A stretch of DNA of 16,902 nucleotides from Trachelipus rathkii (lineage: Eukaryota; Arthropoda; Malacostraca; Isopoda; Trachelipodidae): assembly GCA_015478945.1 (NCBI GenBank), contig JABUQX010126096.1:1-16902 (forward strand). The letters run 5' to 3'. The translations under genes and the position numbers were made by a program. Below, piece by piece: positions 1-10,148 of this stretch. Below the pieces are notes generated by a model. The model searched no databases. It saw only the letters and a program-made list of their open reading frames with translations, and was not told the origin of the DNA. Each line of letters begins with the position of its first letter. The first letter of the stretch is position 1.

Positions 1-715
1 CGCGAAATGGATTTGGAAGTCTTGATATTGGCCTCTCTTCATACGATTACATAATATATATAATTACTATAATAACTTACTAGTATTGGTGATAATAACA
101 ATGTAAGGTACAAAAATGCATAGTGACTCTAGTAGTTAAAAGACTAATTACTCGCTGTTAAAAACTAAATTTAAAAAAGCTTAGATACCATTACATGAAA
201 AAACGTATAACTAATTAGCGAAGTGATATATCGAGAGAAATTCATTACGGCAACAAACTAGTTGTGAATTATTTGTGAAGATCTGTTAGAAATATATATC
301 TTTGTTTAATTGAGGAGCAACACTGTTATCGCTGAGAGAACAGACGTCAAATCATCGAAGTAATAGTGTTAAAGCTATAATGTATCGTTATATATAGAAC
401 GAATATATCTATATATATAAAAACTTACTACCACTCAATACATAAAAATTTCTGATAAATCAGATGCAAAGCCAATCGTACGAGAAGGCGAAGGTCTGAA
501 AGGTGAGGTAATTCCTTCCATTATACTTTATTCTCCGTTTTATAGCTTACACTATATTAATAAGTGGAATCTAACTGAATTAGATTACTAATTAGATTAT
601 AATTCGATTTAATATATACTATTAAATATTTTATATATAATTTTATTATAATATATATTATAATCTATTAAAAAATAATTATCACAAATAATATATATAC
701 AATGTTATGAACGTT
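1..715. other. AT-rich stretch, no gene recognised
   Basis: I see no coding frame, RNA gene or known repeat here. The block is AT-rich, with scattered short ATATAT runs near 285-300, 390-420 and 600-700. The few short open frames have no recognisable family features and are consistent with chance. Confidence 0.6.
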
Positions 716-724
716 TTAATTGGG

Positions 725-752
725 TATATATATATATACGTATATATATATT
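725..752. repeat. Short (TA)n microsatellite
   Basis: An almost pure TA run interrupted by one ACG. It is the first of many TA tracts in the window. A reading frame through it translates mostly to Tyr/Ile and is not a gene. Confidence 0.85.
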
Positions 753-859
753 ATCATTTTTTATTACCCGATTATTATTTCGTGAGGGCTATAAAGCCAC
801 TAACTATCTACATATACCATATATTATTTTTGAGGTGTACTAGTAATTATACCCTATTC

Positions 860-955
860 CATTACTTAGGTAGTAGTCAGGAGTTCTCGGTCCCTAGCGG
901 GGGATCGATACGGGGATTCTTTCCCCACTACCTTATGTCTCCTAGCGAGAATACA
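860..955. other. GC-richer island with short inverted repeats
   Basis: This island stands out from AT-rich flanks. GGTAGT at 869-874 is matched by ACTACC at 927-932, and TTCTCG at 884-889 by CGAGAA at 946-951. A small GGGGA/TCCCC hairpin lies near 911-926. No protein or RNA family is recognised. The pairings are short and could be chance; it may be the remnant of an old insertion. Confidence 0.3.
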
Positions 956-1019
956 TGAATTAGAACTATTCCTGCTCTAGTTACTCTGCCTTTTCTGACT
1001 CTGCAGACAGTAAACAATA

Positions 1020-1720
1020 GGTTCTTATATATATTATATAATATCATATTATATTATGTGTGTGTATATTAGTTTTATTATACATAGTAGTTTTATAGGA
1101 GCTCTATATAACTATCCTGAGCTCATAGCCACGAGTATTAGCCGTTATACCGGTACGAACCTTTCTATACTTTAGTATATATTTTATTACTGTCATTCCT
1201 TTATACAGCAGTATCATATATTATATAAATCTATAATATATAATATTATCATATATAATACTGTAACCAGAAACAAATTATAGTTATAGAAAATATAAAT
1301 ATAAAATAAAATATATATATATTATATATAAATATTCATATTAAATATATATATTTAATAATATATATATATATAATAATATATTTATTTATATATATAT
1401 CTATATAAATATAATAATAATTAATATATTATACAATTATATACTATCATACAAGATATTTTTTATATTTATGATCTTTTAAATAATTTTATACCATTTT
1501 TATAAATTGTTATTTATTTATCTACACTAGTAGTCAATTAAATTAATTATTATCATTATAACTATTATTTGTATATTTATTATTTATTATTTATTTATTA
1601 TTAAATTTCTTAAATATATATTATTAATTTTTACATTACATTAATTATTATTTAATTATTATTTTATATTATTTATCTAATTTATTATTAATATTTAAAT
1701 ATACTTGTAGAATACACTTG
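1020..1720. repeat. Extremely AT-rich low-complexity DNA
   Basis: The block consists almost wholly of A and T, with TA-rich runs (1305-1425) and ATTATTTATT-type runs (1500-1690). No gene is visible. It resembles degenerate microsatellite or AT-rich satellite sequence. Confidence 0.7.
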
Positions 1721-2940
1721 ACGATCACTTTCAGACGTAGTTTTTGAAGGCCTAATAATACGCTTGAGTTACCGGAGACTGTAAATAGATGAAAAATACC
1801 TAACATCACTAGACTTAGTAATGTTCTATTAACACTTATGAATTTTCTGATAACTCATATATTATTAGTCAACTAACGTAACATCTCGGCGTTCCAGTAG
1901 AAGTCTAGTAAACTTGTAGGCAATTATAATGTCGATAGCTTCAAAAAGCAATGAATAAATGCTACGTCTCTTATGAGGGTTATAGATAATAAAAGAGTAC
2001 AAAGTTTTCCTCAGTAAAGTTGGGCGGAGGGTCATGTAATACAAGACGTATAGGCCGTTTACATTACCTCGCTATCAGTCAGGTCCTGCGACGTTGCAAT
2101 ATAATCCATTTTCCGAGGCACTTCTATACGTTGAATCTCACTGTATTTTGCGGCATTTTATAGAAAGCGCGGAAGGTCGGATGCCGCGCTGCTGTTTATT
2201 TCAAGAAATCGTCAAGGACAGGGAAGTTGCGGAGTGGGGGATTGGATCCACTTATTCTAGGAGCGTCCCTGATCGCTTAACAGCCCACACACCTTTAATC
2301 ATCTCTGAATTATTGAGGAACGTTGTTTGATGTATATTTACGTAATGCTACGAGTCGTTGAGTACTCGAGTAACGAGTTATATTTCACAGTCTAACTTTT
2401 CCCTGCTGATAGGTAATTTCCCATTTCTATAGTCTAGTAGTCTATATATCTTGTATATTTTTGTATCTATATGTACTCTATTTAACTTACGCCAACGTTC
2501 GAAACAGTGATAATCAACATGATATAATTAATTGTTATAGAGGTTTTGAGTGCCTCATGGCATAATTATGTAACAGCTTATAAGGTACTATTAAATATTT
2601 GAATGTTTAATTAATTGACCATGTTCGCTTGCTCATAGTGATTGTATGCTCTCTATCCTCTGGATTTGGTTTCTTATCTTTATAGTAGTAGCGATTAATA
2701 ACAGAACGAAGGTTAGGAATGCAACTACGCTTTAACCAACACTAAACTTATTAGTCTAGCTTACAATGATATAGTTAATTATTTTACTTAAGCTAAGTAT
2801 AGGCTCAATTTAAAACTTGGAAGACTATAGCAACTGGATCAGTGTAGCACTATGAAGAAACTCTACATTACTGTCTTTCGACATAGTGTGATGTACTAGC
2901 CAGATTTCTGATCATAGAATGAACTGCTATGATAATTCTT
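1721..2940. other. Unassigned region with mixed composition
   Basis: No recognised gene. A 78-codon open frame (+, 2094-2330) sits in a locally GC-richer part. Its translation has several Cys and His residues but no domain I can name, no repeat structure and no flanking gene signals. I treat it as possible remnant coding DNA of unknown origin rather than a gene. Confidence 0.35.
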
Positions 2941-2969
2941 AAATGTACTCTGCAAGTAAACTTATTCAT

Positions 2970-3006
2970 CCCTCTTCCCCCTTATTTCTGCTTTCATTTT
3001 TGTACA
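2970..3006 (+). promoter_or_regulatory. Splice-acceptor-like sequence
   Basis: A long pyrimidine-rich tract ends in TTTTTGTACAG followed by GTGGCTGAATGGG. This matches the form of a eukaryotic 3' splice site. The sequence after it is GC-richer than its surroundings and stays open from 3006 to about 3137 in the frame containing ATGAGCACTAG. No donor site or adjoining exon was identified, so this could be fortuitous or belong to a transposon remnant. Confidence 0.25.
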
Positions 3007-3071
3007 GGTGGCTGAATGGGATGAGCACTAGTTCAGCTATAACACCTATCACGGTGTATATGTTTGGATTG

Positions 3072-3090
3072 GGCATGCCCAGGCGCTGGA
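3072..3090 (+). repeat. 19-bp motif shared with 8633-8651 (copy 1)
   Basis: GGCATGCCCAGGCGCTGGA here and GGCATGCCTAGGCTCTGGA at 8633-8651 match at 17 of 19 positions, on the same strand. Similarity fades outside this core. They may be conserved patches of two decayed copies of one repeat family. Confidence 0.35.
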
Positions 3091-3137
3091 GTTTGCGAGT
3101 TAAGTGTTTGTCCATTAACTATTACCAGCCTCAGTAG

Positions 3138-3480
3138 CATTATAATGTATAAAATATAATAATATTAAAAACAAATTATGGATTAAACCTCTTCCATGGC
3201 TTTAGTAACATTATTATAATCAGGCCTAAGGACAAATCACGGAATATTTAATATAGGTGCACTGGCCTTCTAAGACTACCAGATGTATTAAAAAACAGTA
3301 AATTACGTCATCCTACGATCAGCTAAATTCATACCATGTACGTTTAATTTCACCTAAATATTCCTATCGATCATTGATTTCAAATGATTCACTATGAATA
3401 AGCTAATCCTCTTAACCAGGACGCTATACACTATAAGCCGGGCTTGTAGGGTTTTTTATACGAGGGATGTCATTAGTTAT
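3138..3480. other. AT-rich stretch, no gene recognised
   Basis: No coding frame, RNA gene or repeat was recognised. Stops are frequent in all frames. Confidence 0.5.
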
Positions 3481-3960
3481 GGATATATTTGCCTCCTTAT
3501 GTGGGATAGAATTCCCGTTAATATTGTAACTAGGTCATGCTTATTGCCGTTTCTTTTAGGGCTAGTCTGCTGAATACGTGCGTTCTCTCAGGATCATCAT
3601 TCTCATGTATGCGGGTTTCGTAATCTCTGTATAAATGGCCAGTGGGCTAGTTCTCTGACCAACAGCTCGAGCCGTGACATACCCTATCCATAGGAGGAAT
3701 CCAGGAGATCTATTTCATCCCGCGTGGGCTGGGGCAGGTCCTTCTCTCTTGCGAATTCTCTGGAATACAAAGGCCACCCACCCGTTTGATAAAAAAATTT
3801 GGGTAAAGCCGTTTCAGTGACTTTTAAACTTTCCATGTGTGGAATAGCCAGTCTCAGAGTTGGGCATTTTCTGTGGAAGGTCGTTAACGGTCCTGCAATA
3901 GTGTGCAATAAACCACAGTTTACACCGGATAACTCAAGTCACTATCAAGCGTTGATGTAG
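3481..3960. other. GC-richer block with a small unassigned frame
   Basis: Composition is closer to balanced than in the flanks. A 74-codon frame lies on the minus strand (3684-3908), containing TAGPLTTFHRK-like and RDEIDLLDSSYG-like segments. I could not assign either to a family, and there is no visible start context or neighbouring exon. The composition suggests an inserted element or an old exon, but nothing identifies it. Confidence 0.3.
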
Positions 3961-5640
3961 GGACTCATATACTTGAGACCGGGTTTAGGTTTTCGGTCTT
4001 TATTACCCCGAGATATATTATATTATTATTAATAATGCCATTATTCATGATAATAATTAACCTTTCTATTCGTAACATACAAAACTTCAAATGAAAGAGA
4101 AACAAAACTATAGGCTGACTATGTAATACCACTATCCTATATGTCCATTCAGAATTACTATCACGAATCTTCCATGATCCATTAATAATTATATTCTATA
4201 GTGCACTATAACACATATATATCTTCCTTTATCAATAATCAATTTTGGTGCCTCTGGCGTCACGTGGTTATATCCTCAATTCCAGTGTTAACCATACAAT
4301 AGATCCACATATATATAATTACAATACGAGACACTTTAATATATTGAGAATCAATCAACTTCCCACCTTTCCTTTCTGCATAATAATTCTAATAATAAAT
4401 AATAAATATATCATTATTTTAATAACTCATATAATACCTATTCTAGGTTTTAAAGAAAAGTAAAATAGTTAACTATATATAGATAACACACTTACGTTAT
4501 TAACTTAATAATCACATCACTGAGATATTTGATGATTCGGCGTATTCCTTACCATACGCTAGAAGATGAAATATCGATTTGGAGGTAGTGAGACATACCG
4601 TCCATATTAAGACTAATTATCTCACGAACGGCGCATCTTGCCACACACCCTCCGTAGATCGTCCCCCATTTTCTATTGAACTCACTGCCATGTTCCACTA
4701 AGTTACTACTTTCACTACATACTTAACCAATCCTACCTATATCGCACATATCTTATGAAGGTATATACTAATTAACCGTTATATATCTTACTTATTTTTA
4801 TTCTCTCTCAACCGCCATCCTGCCCTAATTATAGCTTATTATATTATCTTGAGCACTATAATTCACGGAGCTAGATATGGGTGGAGAGAGGTCATTGCGT
4901 TGTCTATCTATGATTATACTAACAAAACGGAGTGAAACCTGCTTTTTAGTCCTATACTTCTATATGGAAGTCTTCAACTTCGCGTAAAAATAAAAGGTGG
5001 AAAAGCTGTAATCGTTGAAATGGATGACAGGTATATATATTGTATCGTTATACCTTATCTTTACGAATCATAAAATAATTTATCACTTACTCCACTACAT
5101 AAAATCCTAATGGTTCGAATCGTTAAGCTTAGTTCTCTATATATAGTCAAATACCAGAGCTAGCGACTAATGCGTATCGTAGGGTGGAAAAATATCTTCA
5201 GTTATCTATCAAAAATCAACTTTGATCTAAATTTTCATTTTGCTAAAGAAAAACGTTAGCAGGGATATAACTTATTCGTAACGATGCAAATGATCGAGGC
5301 TTTATCACTAAAAATCAAAAAACTCAGATAAATGCGCTTAAAACTACTTGAGTTTCTACTAGAATATAAATACTTTATTATGTTTTTTATCTATATTGCA
5401 AAATAATACAATCTACTTAACACTTCTTAATCTATCTTTACTCTCTTATATCGCTCTGATGGTTACTGTGCTTAATTATCTCTAAAATACACTTGAGAAA
5501 AAGGTCCAATCTCTTCGGCTTTCAATAGGTATTTCTATGTAAGTAATACTACGTCCGTAGACACATCCGAACAAGTGCAAACTAAGTAATCTCGACACAT
5601 ACCAGACTCATGTCCTCATACCATTTCGATCAATGGTGTC
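3961..5640. other. AT-rich stretch, no gene recognised
   Basis: About 1.7 kb of AT-rich DNA with stops in every frame. Short TA runs occur but no long microsatellite. A 72-codon frame at 4245-4463 becomes low-complexity (Ile/Asn rich) and is rejected as a gene. No RNA gene or clear repeat was seen. Confidence 0.55.
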
Positions 5641-5649
5641 CACAATGCC

Positions 5650-6230
5650 TTTGCCTGTGATTAAACTTGACGGGTGCATGGGGTGCTGAATCTAACGAAA
5701 CGTTAAGGAGGCGGGTGGCCCGGAATGGCATTCCTCCCGAAAGTTTTGAAAAGGGAGTGTGCTTTCCGTGCTAAATCCCGCCATCGTTCAAACATATCTC
5801 TATGTCTCAAACAGCAACTCCCTCAGTGTTTGGAAAGCAACGCAAACATGTCCAAACCTTGTTCGAAAAGGAAGCCGCTCTGACCCTTTCAACTATCGCC
5901 CTATAGCTCTTACTTGTATTCTTTCTAAGAAAACTCTTCTCAACTCTCATTTCTAGATATTTGATCCATTCACTTCTTTTCCGAATCGCCAGAAACGGCT
6001 TTCGGCGCTCGGGTCTACTGGCGATATACTTCCTATCTAACTATTTTGTTTTCCGCCCTTAGGAACTACGGGGAGACTTGCGTGGTGCGCTTGACATATC
6101 CAAAGCATTTGGCCGGGCACGCGTCACTTGCTCTCCAAGCTCCCCTCCTTGGGGTTTCTTCCTTCTCTTTGCTTATGCGCATACGATTCACTTCGACAGA
6201 GCTCTAATGGAGTGTGAGTCAATGACAAAT
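5650..6230 (+). pseudogene. Jockey-like LINE reverse transcriptase, fingers/palm fragment
   Basis: This is a decayed piece of the RT encoded by ORF2 of a non-LTR retrotransposon, which copies its RNA into DNA at a nicked chromosomal target. The best frame runs 5759-5956 and contains SRSDPFNYRPIALTCILSK, the typical NYRPI fingers motif of Jockey-type RTs. After at least one frameshift and a stop, GSTGDIL appears near 6012. In a third frame ALDISKAF follows, with the motif A Asp codon at 6093-6095. A GIP-like segment upstream near 5730 marks the approach to the RT domain. The YADD palm motif is absent, so the copy is dead. The breaks look like single-base indels. Another fragment, 7046-7510, fits the C-terminus of the same element. 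Clade assignment beyond 'Jockey-like' is inference. Confidence 0.8.
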
Positions 6231-7045
6231 TCTTGATTTTTAAAGTAGGGACGATACATAAAAATATATTTTTATTTATAGTCTTTTTATCTGAAAAAAG
6301 ATGTTGTTGTCACATCAGTGGATTATTACTTGTAATAGTAGTTCTCGGTTTGGTTCTATAATGCTCATGTATTATAGACATTATACATATGAATGGCATA
6401 CAACTAAGCATTTTAATTTATCTACAAAATGTGACATATGCCGATTATACACTGTAGAACTACTTCCCAGATAAGTTACACACTCATTCCATTCACGACT
6501 ATATCATGCCAGAGGTGTCAACACGTTGGGCGCAGGCGCACACGTTTACTTTATTAGAACAATTCGCAAGAGTAGATCAATCTCGTCGTAACAGTACTGC
6601 TTCGATCGTGGACGTAAATGAAGACCTAACCTGACTGATATCGCGTTCGTATTCTCGGAGAGAGCTGCGCGGAGGAGTCGTCTAGGCACTGCTCACACAC
6701 TTGTAGATATATGCATTGTAAATTCCACTCACGCTTCTAGCATGTCTATACTGCCCGAGATGACAATCACTCAATTTCTATTTCTAAGTGTCTGAGGTAC
6801 GGTTCTATTCTCTGTTATCGGCTGAAGGATGAAAGTATAACGAATATCGACGGACATGGTGAACAGACATCGAGAGGATCGAGAAAGAAGAGAATGGGTT
6901 GACTGGGACTAGCACACACAGGGCCGGTAATCTGGAATGACCTGACCCAGCGTCATCCGCTCGATGACGATATGTCACGTAGTGACGTGTCACACACGGG
7001 GATGGCGAGTGTGTTTACTTTTAGATTCTAGTACAAGCTGAGATA
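6231..7045. other. Unassigned DNA between two LINE fragments
   Basis: In an intact Jockey-type ORF2, the distance from motif A to the C-terminal LYRA segment would be of roughly this size. However, I find no YADD motif or other palm/thumb signature here in any frame. The first 250 bp are AT-rich; 6510-7010 is GC-richer with no assignable frame. Either the LINE middle has been scrambled by indels or replaced, or the two fragments are independent insertions. Confidence 0.4.
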
Positions 7046-7510
7046 TGGTTGCTCCAGCTATACAGGGCCTCATCCGCCCTTGTAATGTAGTCCGCTGCTC
7101 ATATCGGGGGGCTCTGGTTTCAACCCGGCTTTTGGAAAAAGGGTCGAGTCAAAGGCCAAAATGGCTATAAAACTGTTCTGTACTTTCCCAAGTTTCCTTA
7201 CTCTCTATCTTGCGGGCGCCGATGTGGGTGTCTTATTTCTTTTCTAAGGTACCGCACGCAGGTGCTCGAGGGAGCTTATCACTCGCGTACCTCCCCTTTA
7301 CGTCGCCCTCGTAGAAATAGGGGTGCTGTATCTGCACATGAGTTTTGTGTTGATTGTAGTAACTCCAGACTGGTTCGCCTGCGGTGCTTCTTATTCCTGC
7401 CACAATCTGTTCTGTGGAATTCTCTTGCATCTCTGTATGTCCTGCTGATTTAATCTCCCCCCACTTCACAGCCTGCGTCTGTGCTCTTTGCGTAATTTAC
7501 TTATTGTTGA
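7046..7510 (+). pseudogene. Jockey-like LINE ORF2, thumb and C-terminal fragment
   Basis: Spread over several frames are the landmarks of a Jockey-type ORF2 C-terminus in the right order. LYRASSALVM with SAAHIGGLW lies near 7056-7120, resembling the LYRAQIRP...HIWGG segment. VESKAKMAIKLF lies near 7145-7180, resembling RVQSKA. A LFLF-type segment sits near 7230, then RPRRNRGAVSAHEF near 7300-7345. Finally SVLWNSLASL near 7405-7440 corresponds to the conserved LWNSLP motif. At least three frameshifts and internal stops separate them, so no protein can be made. Order and strand match the upstream fragment at 5650-6230, which suggests a single broken copy. The identification rests on family motifs I recognise, not on a search. 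Confidence 0.72.
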
Positions 7511-7576
7511 CTTTCTGAGCCGTGCACACCCCTCCCTTGAATTAGCTCTGCCCGTGTGGTGGTGACAACTGTAAAA

Positions 7577-7604
7577 TATATATAATATATATATATATAT
7601 ATAG

Positions 7605-7635
<31 letters not shown>

Positions 7636-7697
7636 ATATAATATATATATATATATATATAAATATAAAATAATATATATATAATATATATATAGTT
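7577..7697. repeat. (TA)n microsatellite
   Basis: About 120 bp of nearly pure alternating TA with a few AATA and AG interruptions. It begins shortly after the LINE C-terminal fragment, so it may be the LINE insertion site or its decayed tail region. Confidence 0.9.
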
Positions 7698-7719
7698 ATT
7701 GTAGCTGATACGTAGCATT

Positions 7720-7747
7720 AGCATTCGACTCTGCAGGAGTCGAAGCT
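7720..7747. repeat. Perfect short hairpin
   Basis: TTCGACTC (7724-7731), loop TGCAG, then GAGTCGAA (7737-7744): a perfect 8-bp stem. AGC (7720-7722) and GCT (7745-7747) extend it past one bulged A. It lies directly beside a (TA)n tract. It could be a transposon terminal hairpin, a small structured RNA or chance; no function is assigned. Confidence 0.45.
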
Positions 7748-8190
7748 TAATGGATTCTACTAAAGTCTTTGGACGAAATAAGACCTTCTTATGGGTGACA
7801 GGGTGGTTCAAAATATTTCAGAAGGGGGCAAATGATTTGGGAGACCCTTAAATTAACATGGCCTGCTTGGAAGTGAATAACACCGACACTCCTCTCACCA
7901 AGGACATTTTCCCTTTCAGATATAGCAGAATTGTTGAACTTTTTAGTAAACTATAATAAAACTTTCCTAGGTCAATTAGCTTAACTGCTTTTTAATTTTG
8001 AGCACCTAATCTTTTTGAAAGGTATATGGATCTCTTGTCCCTTTGAAACGACATTGAGGAGGAAGTGGAAAAATCTTGAGATTTTGTAAATATCATTCAG
8101 ATTTTTCATATAATATTATAAAATTTTTTGTTTTTATGCATATTCATTTATATTTAATATAAAATCTTTTGAGAAGTCGCACATTATTTA
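7748..8190. other. Unassigned unique sequence
   Basis: Moderately AT-rich, with no recognised gene. A pyrimidine stretch ending in CAG near 7919 is weakly acceptor-like. Short frames around 7850-8080 have no identifiable domain. Confidence 0.4.
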
Positions 8191-8195
8191 CGGGA

Positions 8196-8320
8196 GACGT
8201 GCGGAGTGCGGAACGTGCGGACTTCGATAGCGGAGGTTTTGAATGGTCCTGAATAGTGGCGGAGGAGCGCTCAGCGGACTACGTTTCTCGAGGTTGCGGA
8301 GGTGCGCTAGCGGACTACCC
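8196..8320. repeat. GC-rich degenerate tandem repeat (GCGGA core)
   Basis: ACGTGCGGA occurs at 8197-8205 and again at 8213-8221. A larger unit beginning GCGGAGG and ending AGCGGACTAC occurs at 8259-8282 and 8296-8318, 37 bp apart, differing by one substitution and one indel. The core GCGGA is present at least seven times in about 125 bp. The block is strongly GC-rich between AT-rich flanks. It could be a minisatellite or the sub-repeat region of a transposon. Confidence 0.6.
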
Positions 8321-8344
8321 CTAAAATGAGCGGGGTGCCACCTC

Positions 8345-8381
8345 GATATATAATAATATATATAATATAATATTATAAATT

Positions 8382-8438
<57 letters not shown>

Positions 8439-8480
8439 ATAATATATATATATATATATATTATATAATTAATATATAAT
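8345..8480. repeat. (TA)n microsatellite
   Basis: About 135 bp of TA/TAA repeats directly downstream of the GC-rich repeat block, grading into ATTATTTATT-type sequence to about 8502. Confidence 0.9.
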
Positions 8481-8502
8481 TTATTATTTATTTATTATTT
8501 TT

Positions 8503-8845
8503 ACCTCATTGACACGGGGGAAAGGTTTACTATTTTATGTTTTTTCCGACGGTGGGCCTACAATGTGAGCGCACAGTACAGGGTGATGTAACCCCAAGCC
8601 TCAGTCTGAACAATAAGATATCACAGCATCGTGGCATGCCTAGGCTCTGGACTCACAGACTTACTGTGCGTGAGGCTAATAGGAATGTAGGTGCTTGTAT
8701 TGGAATAGGGTGTAGCCGTTGTATTGTTGGCTATGAATGAGTGAGGTGAGGGTATTTGAGATTGAGTGTAATTAAATACTATGCGAAACTTAATGAATTA
8801 CAGAAAATTCTCTACAACGCAAAATTTTCGTGTGCGTCTGGTGAC
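8503..8845. other. Unassigned unique block between microsatellites
   Basis: Near-balanced composition, with a 67-codon open frame (+, 8537-8740) rich in Gly, Arg and Cys. No family is recognised. It contains the second copy of the 19-bp motif found at 3072-3090, so it may be part of a dispersed repeat family. The 3' end is GTGAGG/GAGTGTAA-rich but not a clear repeat. Confidence 0.35.
8633..8651 (+). repeat. 19-bp motif shared with 3072-3090 (copy 2)
   Basis: Matches the upstream copy at 17 of 19 bases in the same orientation. Adjacent sequence shows only scattered similarity. Confidence 0.35.
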
Positions 8846-8849
8846 AGTC

Positions 8850-8976
8850 ATATATATATATCTATATATATATATATATATAATATTAATATATTATATT
8901 ATAATAATATAATATATATATAATTAAAATATCATTATAATATATATATATATATTACTATATATATATATATATT
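8850..8976. repeat. (TA)n microsatellite abutting a PLE 3' end
   Basis: TA-rich tract with short irregular interruptions. It ends exactly where the 3' end of the minus-strand PLE copy begins (about 8977), so the element was probably inserted in or beside this TA array. Alternatively, the array grew from an AT-rich tail of the element. Confidence 0.85.
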
Positions 8977-9040
8977 TTTAATAGGAAAAGCAACACTAGA
9001 GCCTCCATATAGACTACTTTAATCAAAAATTTATAAACAA

Positions 9041-9073
9041 CGTTTTCGGAAAAATAACTGTTTCCATCATCAG
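9041..9073 (-). ncRNA. Hammerhead-ribozyme-like core, minus copy
   Basis: On the minus strand CTGATGA (9067-9073) is followed by a potential stem II (GGAAA pairing with TTTCC around a short loop) and then GAAA (9044-9047). This is the order of the two conserved hammerhead core boxes. Hammerhead motifs are documented in the terminal repeats of PLEs. I could not establish convincing stems I and III or the cleavage triplet, so activity is unproven. Confidence 0.5.
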
Positions 9074-9469
9074 TGAAGTAACGTAAAATATAATATCAAA
9101 TAATAATAAGAATTCAAAATGTGCAATTTTACAAAGTTTCAAAATCCTCCAGAAGTAACAAGTTCAACAATGTTTGAAAATATATACAACTTATAAACAT
9201 AATCCGATTTACAAACTAGATTTAATTAGCAATCCTTGACAGTCGTCGCTTCAATAATATGCGGAATCTAAACAAATATGAATGCGTTATGAAAGTTTAA
9301 TTCAAGTCAATTTTGTTCTAGGGTATAAATTAATAAAATTTTAAATAACGAGCAAGATGTTTTAAGGAACAAGAAAGCCATAACTTACCGATTGTATAGG
9401 AATATTTTAATCAAGCCAATACATTAAGTAGAAAGCAAGTCAAAATCGCTTTCACGCAGACAGAGTACG

Positions 9470-10148
9470 TCAAACAGTTGCAAGCTTGAACGGACCAAGA
9501 ATCACATTGTAAGAGGGTTTATTTTATAATGAATAAGCGTTTCTAAATATGTTAGGTTGTTTGTGATTTGTTTGGTTAACTATATCGATATTGTTAAGTT
9601 AAAGCTGGTGGTCTGAAGAATGGGAATGATTTCTGAATGGAAGAAAAAGCTGGTGAACCAATAGAAAAGTTTTTGTATACGGGTGAGACTACCTGTGCTC
9701 ATGATCCTCACAAAAAATACGCAAGTGCTGCCAATTCATAAGACAGCATCAAGCTGTTACATGGAAACTTATAAATAAAGAGGGAACGAAGTAGATGCAA
9801 TGGCGTGTTGGCCTTATGCGTTACAGAAGGAAGAGAATGGTTCTTGAGGCTGTGAATAATCGAAGATTAATATTTAACTGAGGAAAACATTTCTGCAAAA
9901 GTATTTAATCTTAACTGTTGCTTAAAAAATTGTGTTCGTAAAAAGGTAACTTAATATATATATGGCATTTAAGGTACATTATATAGTCGGAGGATAGATA
10001 GTAACCAGGAATCAGAAAATTCACTTATATATTTGTAAATTAATTTTTTTAAAAAGTAAATTATTTTTTAAAAAAATTTAAAAGAATTGAACTCATTATG
10101 CATAAAGATCAAAAGTGGAACTGAGGTGATAACCCTGTATATTAAGTA
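9470..10148 (-). pseudogene. PLE linker and GIY-YIG endonuclease, degraded (minus copy)
   Basis: Directly continues the minus-strand RT frame. The plus copy (11210-11888) shows what should be here: a linker followed by a GIY-YIG nuclease. The sequence aligns along its length but carries many single-base insertions and deletions, so the frame is broken repeatedly, starting just before the stop at 10149. The remains of the CxxC and YIG segment fall near 9725-9775. The natural end corresponds to the stop at 9470-9472. No functional product is expected. Confidence 0.82.

Noticed and set aside
707..958. 83-codon plus-strand frame across a TA tract and GC island
   Set aside because: Partly microsatellite-derived, with no domain and no start or neighbour support.
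2094..2330. 78-codon plus-strand frame as a gene
   Set aside because: No family features, splice context or start context. Kept only as an unassigned region.
7085..7130. tRNA-like B-box near the GGTTTCAACCC string
   Set aside because: One extra base breaks the B-box consensus, no A-box or cloverleaf is visible, and the sequence is better explained as part of the LINE C-terminal coding region.
7233..7469. 78-codon minus-strand frame
   Set aside because: Antisense shadow of the LINE C-terminal fragment, which has clear family motifs on the plus strand.
8196..8320. CRISPR-like array
   Set aside because: The repeats are degenerate and irregularly spaced, spacers are not unique or uniform, and the sequence is clearly eukaryotic.
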